DNA of 64,000 nucleotides from an uncultured Verrucomicrobiota bacterium (GTDB lineage Bacteria > Verrucomicrobiota > Verrucomicrobiia > Limisphaerales > UBA9464): NCBI GenBank assembly GCA_903907995.1, contig CAIVQH010000018.1, positions 56,755-120,754 of the forward strand. The letters run 5' to 3'. A model generated the notes under the pieces. The model was given only the letters and a program-made list of their open reading frames with translations. It ran no database searches and was not told the DNA's origin. Position 1 is the first letter of the stretch; each line of letters starts with the position of its first letter. Positions 62,443 to 64,000 of this stretch are shown here, piece by piece. Position numbers and translations under genes: made by a program.

Positions 62443-63837
62443 TCAAAACTCCAGCACCTGACCCCGCACGGGGACGATCACCTCGGCCTTGGGCCTCAGC
62501 TCCCGCAGCGTTTCGGCGAAGGCCAGAGACTGAGCCTCTTCGCCGTGGATCACGGTGATGCGGCGGATATCGCCGGTGAGCTGGTTCACGTACTGGCTCA
62601 GTTCCCGGCGGTCGGCATGGCCGGAGAAGGCATCCACGGCGGCCACCTGCGCGTGAACCACGTTCGGCTCGCCGAAGATGTTCACGGGATTGCGCCCGGA
62701 GCGGAGCTGCGCCCCGAGGGTGTTCTCCGCGCAATAGCCGACAAACAGGATCAGGTTCTTGGCGTCACCGAGGTTGTTCTTGATGTGGTGGCGGATGCGC
62801 CCGGCTTCGGCCATGCCCGAGGCGCTGATGATGATGCAGGGGATCTTCAGCTCGTTGAGCTTCTTCGATTGCGTGACCTCACGGATGTAGGTCAGGCGCT
62901 CCATGCCGAAGGGGTCGCCGTGCTCGTTGAGAAAGCGGGAGGTCTCCTCGTCATAGCATTCGGGGTGCAGCCGGAAGACCTCGGTGGCATTGACGCTGAG
63001 CGGGCTATCCACAAATACCGGCACCTGCGGCAGGCGGCCCGCGTCGGTCAGTTGCCGCAGTTCATAGACCAGCGTCTGCGTGCGGCCGACGGAGAAGGCG
63101 GGGATGATCACCTTGCCGCCTCGTCCCAAGGCCCCACTGACCAGCCGGCAGAGATCCTCGGTGGCATTGACCGGATCGTTATGGGTGCGCGCGCCGTACG
63201 TGCTCTCGATCTGGAGGAAATCCACGTCCGCCACGGGCTCGGGATCGCGCAGGATCATCTGGTTGGGCCGGCCGATATCGCCGCTGAACAGGTAGCGGAA
63301 CTTCCGGTCGCCCTCGCGCACGTCGAGCACCACCTGCGCCGAACCGAGGATGTGCCCCGCATCGCGGAAGGTGACCGTCACGCCATCGGTGACGGGCAGC
63401 GGCCGTCCGTAACCCACGGCGACAAACAGCCGGCTGGCCGCCTCGGCATCCTGGGCCGAATAGAGCGGCTCCACCGGCGGCAGCCCTTTCTTCGCCCGCT
63501 GTTTGGACACAAAATCCGCGTCCGAACGCTGCACGGCGGCGGAATCTTTCAGCATGATGCCGGCGAGATCGCGCGTGGCGTGGGTGGCGTAGATGTTCCC
63601 GCTGAAGCCCTGTTTCACGAGGTTGGGGAGGTTGCCGCAGTGGTCGATGTGCGCGTGACTCAGCACCACGGCATCCAGCGTGCGCGGGTCAAAGGGAAAG
63701 CAGCAGTTCCGCCGGATCGCCTCGTCGCGATGTCCTTGGTAGAGACCGCATTCCAACAGGAAACGACGCCCATTGACCTCCACCAGATACATCGAGCCCG
63801 TGGTGGTGCGGGTCGCCCCGAGGAAGTGGATTTTCAT
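62443..63837 (-). CDS. Beta-CASP metallo-beta-lactamase nuclease (CPSF73/YSH1-like)
   Basis: The ATG at 63837 (MKIHFLGATRTTTGSMYLVE) gives 464 residues; the track extension is REP DNA. The MBL zinc site has LSHAHIDHCGNLPNLV (HxHxDH). The beta-CASP insert has IESTYGARTHNDP, FSVGRTQTLVYELRQL and VFVDSPLSVNATEVF. Near the C-terminus are SASGMAEAGRIRHHIKNNLG and AFSGHADRRELSQYV, with the late His ligands, and the ending HGEEAQSLAFAETLRELRPK. This bacterial family is related to the mRNA 3'-end endonuclease CPSF-73 and is taken to be an RNase. It is probably cytoplasmic. Confidence 0.93.
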   Translation of the reverse strand: MKIHFLGATRTTTGSMYLVEVNGRRFLLECGLYQGHRDEAIRRNCCFPFDPRTLDAVVLSHAHIDHCGNLPNLVKQGFSGNIYATHATRDLAGIMLKDSAAVQRSDADFVSKQRAKKGLPPVEPLYSAQDAEAASRLFVAVGYGRPLPVTDGVTVTFRDAGHILGSAQVVLDVREGDRKFRYLFSGDIGRPNQMILRDPEPVADVDFLQIESTYGARTHNDPVNATEDLCRLVSGALGRGGKVIIPAFSVGRTQTLVYELRQLTDAGRLPQVPVFVDSPLSVNATEVFRLHPECYDEETSRFLNEHGDPFGMERLTYIREVTQSKKLNELKIPCIIISASGMAEAGRIRHHIKNNLGDAKNLILFVGYCAENTLGAQLRSGRNPVNIFGEPNVVHAQVAAVDAFSGHADRRELSQYVNQLTGDIRRITVIHGEEAQSLAFAETLRELRPKAEVIVPVRGQVLEF

Positions 63838-63932
63838 GGGCGAAAGGTGTGCGCCCAGATGCCGGCGGGCAAGCGATGAACCATGGGACGGTGTGTGCCG
63901 GTCAATAGCAGCGGACGAAGCAAAGAGCAGTC

Positions 63933-64000
63933 GGGTGGGGCGAGCGTCCTCGCGAGCCGTAGCCACCCTCTCTAGGGGCTGCTGCGGCTCGCGAGGACGC
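63933..64000. repeat. REP-like inverted pair cut by the window end
   Basis: GGGTGGGGCGAGCGTCCTCG CGAGCCGT faces GCGGCTCGCGAGGACGC at the last base of the window. Same family as the RAYT-flanking units, with one compensated change in the stem (CCTCGCGAGC versus CCCCGCGAGC). Confidence 0.8.

Overview
The window is GC-rich, Gram-negative (LpxB, TolC/RND efflux, PEP-CTERM and Tat-exported proteins) and probably belongs to a member of the Verrucomicrobiota. Pointers are a pseudopilin starting [20 protein letters not shown], a PEP-CTERM protein, two Gfo/Idh/MocA oxidoreductases (one with a Tat signal), and many intergenic palindromic repeats. The phylum is an inference from gene style; there is no rRNA gene to confirm it.

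Layout. 1-8.2 kb: small and unknown genes, a secreted protein, a flavin halogenase-like oxidoreductase, and a CPA2 antiporter divergent from a LysR regulator. 8.3-16.3 kb: pgm, a PEP-CTERM protein with a 516-base upstream gap that may be structured, a coiled-coil membrane protein, an SRPBCC protein, a Gfo/Idh/MocA enzyme, lpxB and tgt. 16.5-18.9 kb: a pseudopilin gene with a decayed second copy behind it, a clear terminator and an EamA transporter. 19.3-24.2 kb: a four-gene Gld-type ABC exporter operon. 24.4-26.3 kb: a Tat-exported oxidoreductase and tRNA-Ser(CGA).

26.5-39.5 kb is the most coherent accessory block: an NtrC-type sigma-54 activator, a divergent efflux operon (small secreted protein, TolC-like channel, lipoprotein adaptor, two tandem heavy-metal-type RND pumps) and a membrane histidine kinase. 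A sigma-54-like box (TGGCAT-N5-TAGCT) precedes the efflux operon, and a nearly identical box (TGGCAT-N5-GTGCT) precedes the flagellar operon at 60 kb.

39.8-48.1 kb: a duplicated alpha/beta hydrolase, a divergent HxlR/DinB pair with two operator-like dyads, a cupin, an M20 peptidase, purH, a small membrane protein, a DUF309 protein and a farnesyl diphosphate synthase. 48.2-60.0 kb: a compact 15-gene flagellar basal body/switch/export operon on the minus strand, running flgB-flgC-fliE-fliF-fliG-fliH-fliI-fliJ-motE-like-fliK-flgD-flgE-fliL-fliM-fliN. 60.3-64 kb: trpB, a REP-associated tyrosine transposase (RAYT) surrounded by, and containing, copies of a REP-like repeat, and a beta-CASP metallo-beta-lactamase nuclease.

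A theme across the window is the density of palindromic dispersed repeats of several families. Some lie inside or across the ends of coding regions. All repeat and promoter calls were made by eye, and no database search was available.
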